Assembly (NCBI GenBank): GCA_040954595.2 | Contig: CM082576.2 | Location: 18,972,001 to 19,036,000 of the forward strand | Origin: Balanoglossus misakiensis | Lineage: Eukaryota; Hemichordata | Direction of reading: 5' to 3' | Length of the DNA stretch: 64,000 nucleotides | In this document: in pieces, positions 59,398 to 64,000 of the stretch | Layout: the number at the start of each line of letters is the position of its first letter | Position numbering within the stretch: the first letter of the stretch is position 1 | Notes under the pieces: generated by a model | Seen by the model: the letters and a program-made list of their open reading frames with translations, nothing else | Told to the model about the DNA's origin: nothing | Database searches by the model: none | Position numbers and translations under genes: made by a program

Positions 59398-61130
59398 AGA
59401 TATGCATCTTGTTAAAATGCACAACAGTCACGATTTTGTTCACACGAGTTTGATTGCTGCCAGGACATAACCCAAATGTTTTGATAATTTTGGCAATGAC
59501 CTTTGAACTACTATCCCATGCCTTGGCATGTACAGCAGATACAGCCTTCAAATTTGGAGGACTGGAACACCTAATGAAGTACATGTATTAACTTTAACAC
59601 AATAATTATGTACATAAGCTCTTTAAAGTTACCCAATAGATCTTAGAAGTCTGGTTTTTGCTGGACACTGATTAGTTTGATATCAAAATTTGTTGGCCCA
59701 ACTTTGCGTGAACTCTGGCTTACTTACCATTTCTCAGCACCCATAACAAATACAGCCTTTGCTTTCTGTTGGAACCATGCTAACCACTTTGGCTCCTCCA
59801 ATGCTGCTTATAGTTGGGTCTTCTTCATGGCAGCCATATTTGATTTTTGGATAACCTTTAAAAGTTGACATTTTTTTCAAAAATTACAAGGCCAATCAAG
59901 TTCTTATTTACAGTCCGTTCCAATTTTTTTCAATAATATTGTTAGTGGTCATGCGAATTTGGATTCATTATCGATTTTTGAAAAATCTCATGAAAAATTT
60001 CCAAAGTCTTTTTTTAATCAAGCTTTCAAGTGAATTGTGATTGCTTTAACCTTATTCGAGCCAAATTGTATTTTCTGAACACCGATGAAAAACAAAGATT
60101 TCCTATTTCTAGCCTACTCATTGATAGCACACAAATTAATTTTATTGATACGAGTCACCATATGACTAGAATACGTTACATTTTTGGCAACTTTCACATG
60201 TTCTTTGATCCAGTTGTTTTTCAGAATTTGATTAAACAATTTATTGGCCACTCTCACATGTCCTTTGATCCAGTAATTCTAGAACTTAATTTTATGTGGA
60301 TATGCCTCTTGTTAAAAAGCACAACAGTCATGATTTTGTTCACATGAGAACTATTGCTGCCAGGACATAACCCAACTATTTTTATAATTCTGGCAATGAT
60401 CTACTTTCCCATAACTTGCCATGCACAGCAGATACAGCTTTCAAATTTAGGGGACTGGAACATCTAATGAAGTATTAATCTTTAACACAATACTTATGTA
60501 CGTATCCTATTTAAAGTTAACCAATAGAGCTTAGAACTTTGGTTCTTGTTGAACACTGATCAGTTTGATATCAGATTTTGTTGGCACAATTTTGCGTGAC
60601 CTCTGGCTTACTTACCATTTCTAGCCATCCAAAAAAGATACATAGCTTGCTTTCTGTTGGAACCATGTTAACTGCTTTGGCACCTGTAATGCTGCATGTT
60701 CCTTTAATTGTCTTCTTCATGGTGGCTATATTGAATTTTCTGATAACCTCTAAAAGTTGACATTTTTTTCAAAACTACAGGGCCAATCAAGTTCTAATTT
60801 ACTGTCCCTTCCAATTTTTTTCAATAATATTGTTAGTGGTCATGCGAATTTGGATTCATTATGGATTTTTGAAAAATGTCATGAAAAATTTCCAAAGTCT
60901 TTTTTTAATCAAGCTTTCAAGTGTATTGTGATTGCTTTAACCTTATTCGAGCCAAATTGGATTTTCTGAACTCTGATTAAAAACGAAGATTTCCTATTTC
61001 TAGCCTACTCATTGAAAGCACGCAAATTCATTTTATTGATATGAGTCACCATATGAATAGAATACTTTACATTTTTTGGCAAATTTCACATGTCCTTTGA
61101 TTCAGATTTGTTAGAACTGAATTGTACTTG
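59398..61130. repeat. Two copies of a roughly 0.85-0.9-kb repeat containing one 116-bp monomer each
   Basis: 59398-60297 and 60298-61130 are colinear. Each begins with a segment like the 116-bp satellite (TGCCAGGACATAACCCAA, TTTTGATAATTTTGGCAATG) and continues with TGCTTTCTGTTGGAACCATG, TCTTCTTCATGG and TTTTTTTCAATAATATTG. They differ by about 5-10 percent by eye. The short frames here are not conserved genes. Confidence 0.85.
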
Positions 61131-64000
61131 GATATGTCTCTTGTTAAAAAGCACAACAGTCATGATTGTGTTCACTTGAGTTTTGTCGCTGCCAGGACAT
61201 AACCGAAATATTTTGATAATTTTGGCAATGACCCTTGATCTACTTGGATATGTCTCATGTTAAAAAGCACAACAGTCTTGATTTTGTTCACACGAGTTTT
61301 ATCGCTGCCAGGACATAACCAAAATATTTTGATAATTTTGGCAATGACCCTTGATCTACTTGGATATGTCTCTTGTTAAAAAGCACAACAGTCTTGATTT
61401 TGTTCACATGAGTTTTATCGCTGCCAGGACATAACAAAAATATTTTGATAATTTTGGCAAAGACTCTTGATCTACTTGGATATGTCTCTTGTTAAAAAGC
61501 ACAACAGTCTTGATTTTGTTCACATGAGTTTTATCACTGCCAGGACATAACCCAAATATATTGATAATTTTGGCAATGACCCTTGATCTACTTGGATATG
61601 TCTCTTGTTAAAATACACAACAGTCTTGATTTTGTTCACATGAGTTTTATCGCTGCCAGGACATAACCCAAATATTTTGATAATTTTGGCAATGACCCTT
61701 GATCTACTTGGATATGTCTCTTGTTAAAAAGCACAACAGTCATGATTGTGTTCACACGAGTTTTATTAGGACATAACCCAAATATTTTGTTAAGTTTGGC
61801 AATGACCCTTGATCTTCTTGGATATGTCTCTTGTTAAAAAGCACAACTGTCATGATTTTGTTCACATGAGTTTTATTGCTGCCAGGACATAACCCAAATA
61901 TTTTGATAATTTTGGCAATGACCCTTGATCTACTTGGATATGTCTCTTGTTAAAAAGCACAACAGTCAGGATTTTGTTCACATGAGTTTTATCACTGCCA
62001 GGACATAACCCAAATATATTGATAATTTTGGCAATGACCCTTGATCTACTTGGATATGTCTCTTGTTAAAATACACAACAGTCTTGATTTTGTTCACATG
62101 AGTTTTATCGCTGCCAGGACATAACCCAAATATTTTGATAATTTTGGCAATGACCCTTGATCTACTTGGATATGTCTCTTGATAAAAAGCACAACAGTCA
62201 TGATTGTGTTCACATGAGTTTTATTGCTGCCAGGACATAACCCAAATATTTTGATAATTTTGGTAATGACCCTTGATCTTCTTGGATATGTCTCTTGTTA
62301 AAAAGCACAACAGTCATGATTGTGTTCACACGAGTTTTATTGCTGCCAGGACATAACCCAAATATTTTTATAATTTTGGCCATGACCCTTGATCTACTTG
62401 GATATGTCTCTTGTTAAAAAGCACAACAGTCATGATTTTGTTTACGTGACTACTATTGCTGCCAGGACTTAACCCAAATATTTTGATAATCTTGGCAATG
62501 ACCCTTGTTCTACTTGGATATGTCTCTTGATAAAAAGCACAACAGTCATGATTGTGTTCACACGAGTTTTATTGCTGCCAGGACATAACCCAAATATTTT
62601 GATAATTTTGGCAATGACCCTTGAACTACTTGGATATGTCTCTTGTTAAAAAGCACAACAGACATTATTTTGTTTACGTGACTACTATTGCTGCCAGGAC
62701 ATAACCCAAATATTTTGATAATTTTGGCAATGACCCTTGATCTACTTGGATATGTCTCTTGTTAAAAAGCACAACAGTCATGATTGTGTTCACACAAGTT
62801 TTATTGCTGCCAGGACATAACCCAAATATTTTTATAATTTTGGCCATGACCCTTGATCTACTTGGATATGTCTCTTGTTAAAAAGCACAACAGTCATGAT
62901 TTTGTTTACGTGACTACTATTGCTGCCAGGACTTAACCCAAATATTTTGATAATCTTGGCAATGACCCTTGTTCTACTTGGATATGTCTCTTGATAAAAA
63001 GCACAACAGTCATGATTGTGTTCACACGAGTTTTATTGATGCCAGGACATAACCCAAATATTTTGATAATTTTGGCCATGACCCTTGATCTACTTGGATA
63101 TGTCTCTTGTTAAAAAGCACAACAGTCATGATTTTGTTTACGTGACTACTATTGCTGCCAGGACTTAACCCAAATATTTTGATAATTTTGGCAATGACCC
63201 TTGATCTACTTGGATATGTCTCTTGATAAAAAGCACAACAGTCATGATTGTGCTCACATGAGTTTTATTCCTGCCAGGACATATACCAAATATTTTGATA
63301 ATTTTGGCAATGACTCTTGATCTACTTGGATATGTCTCTTGTTAAAAAGCACAACAGTCATTATTTTGTTCACATGAGTTTTATTGCTGCCAGGACATAA
63401 CCCAAATATTTTGATAATTATGGCAATGACCCTTGATCTTCTTGGATATGTCTCTTGTTAAAGAGCACAACAGTCATGATTGTGTTCACACGAGTTTTAT
63501 TGCTGTCAGGACATAACCCAAATATTTTGATAATTTTGGCAATGACCCTTGATCTACTTGGATATGTCTCTTGTTAAAAAGCACATCAGTCATGATTTTG
63601 TTAACATGAGTTTTATTGCTGCCAGGACATACACCAAATATTTTGATAATTTTGGCAATGACTCTTGATCTACTTGGATATGTCTCTTGTTAAAAAGCAC
63701 AACAGTCATTATTTTGTTCACATGAGTTTTATTGCTGCCAGGACATAACCTAAATATTTTGATAATTATGGCAATGACCCTTGAACTACTTGGATATGTC
63801 TCTTGATAAAAAGCCCAACAGTCATTATTTTGTTCACACGAGTTTTATTGCTGCCATGACATAACCCAAATATTTTGATAATTTTGGCAATGACCCTTGA
63901 ACTACTTGGATATATCTCTTGTTAAAAAGCACAACAGTCATTATTTTGTTCACATGAGTTTTATTGCTGCCAGGACATAACACAAATATTTTGATAATTT
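61131..64000. repeat. 116-bp satellite array, about 25 copies, running off the window
   Basis: GATATGTCTCTTGTTAAAAAG recurs at 61131, 61247, 61363, 61479 and onward, exactly 116 bp apart. One monomer near 61770 lacks six bases. A variant with TTTACGTGACTACTATTGC recurs at 62441, 62673, 62905 and 63137, exactly 232 bp apart, so a dimeric higher-order repeat is embedded in the array. A longer block (61533 with 61991) is also repeated. Confidence 0.97.

Noticed and set aside
59677-60969. Short frames in the 0.85-kb repeat (MISKFVGPTLRELWLTYHF and relatives)
   Set aside because: They occur in both repeat copies with different starts and stops, and there is no selection signal by eye.

Overview
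This window is animal nuclear DNA. It is AT-rich, its genes are broken into short exons with GT/AG introns, and it is full of satellites, foldback elements and DNA transposons. The only conserved host gene I can name is MED25, the Mediator subunit, and its exon sequence is very close to the vertebrate protein. With calcium-binding EGF exons, an animal-type CACTA transposase and many foldback repeats, this suggests a marine invertebrate, perhaps a hemichordate, lancelet or echinoderm. I cannot place it further.

Layout. 1-9400 holds a 78-bp minisatellite, a Ty3/gypsy RNase H fossil, microsatellites, a 53-bp satellite with a perfect palindrome in each unit, and foldback repeats, with no convincing gene apart from a possible promoter or first exon near 3.8-4.45 kb. 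From 9409 to 32186 lie plus-strand exons of MED25 (end of the von Willebrand A domain and the linker). Exons 2-6 occur twice, as tandem unit A (about 9828-25398) and unit B (about 25399-30470). Both copies carry different disabling lesions.

The highlight is at 11863-22767: a 10.9-kb DNA transposon inserted in intron 2 of MED25 unit A. It has terminal inverted repeats beginning CCCTTACGAAAAAG, a TT target duplication verified by the empty site in unit B (26987-26988), and subterminal repeat arrays at both ends. It carries two divergent genes: a 7-exon BEN-domain protein (minus strand, about 345 aa) and a 3-exon EnSpm/CACTA-type transposase (plus strand, about 900 aa). The layout recalls the plant En/Spm pair of transposase plus accessory DNA-binding protein, with a BEN protein in the accessory role; that analogy is inference.

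32.5-43 kb contains calcium-binding EGF exons on the plus strand, again segmentally duplicated (33231-35128 with 38431-40317; about 37034-37930 with 41444-42230), with LINE tails and foldback elements. A glutamine-rich exon (43544-43790) and a terminal Q-rich exon (46747-47016, repeated at 49218-49481 inside a near-identical 2.47-kb tandem duplication) may be the 3' end of MED25. A piggyBac-type fossil lies at 44095-45600. 51-57 kb is mostly unexplained, with one ORF of unknown origin at 57327-57587. 58.5-64 kb is satellite: a 139-bp array, then a roughly 0.85-kb repeat, one segment of which has expanded into a 116-bp array that runs off the window.
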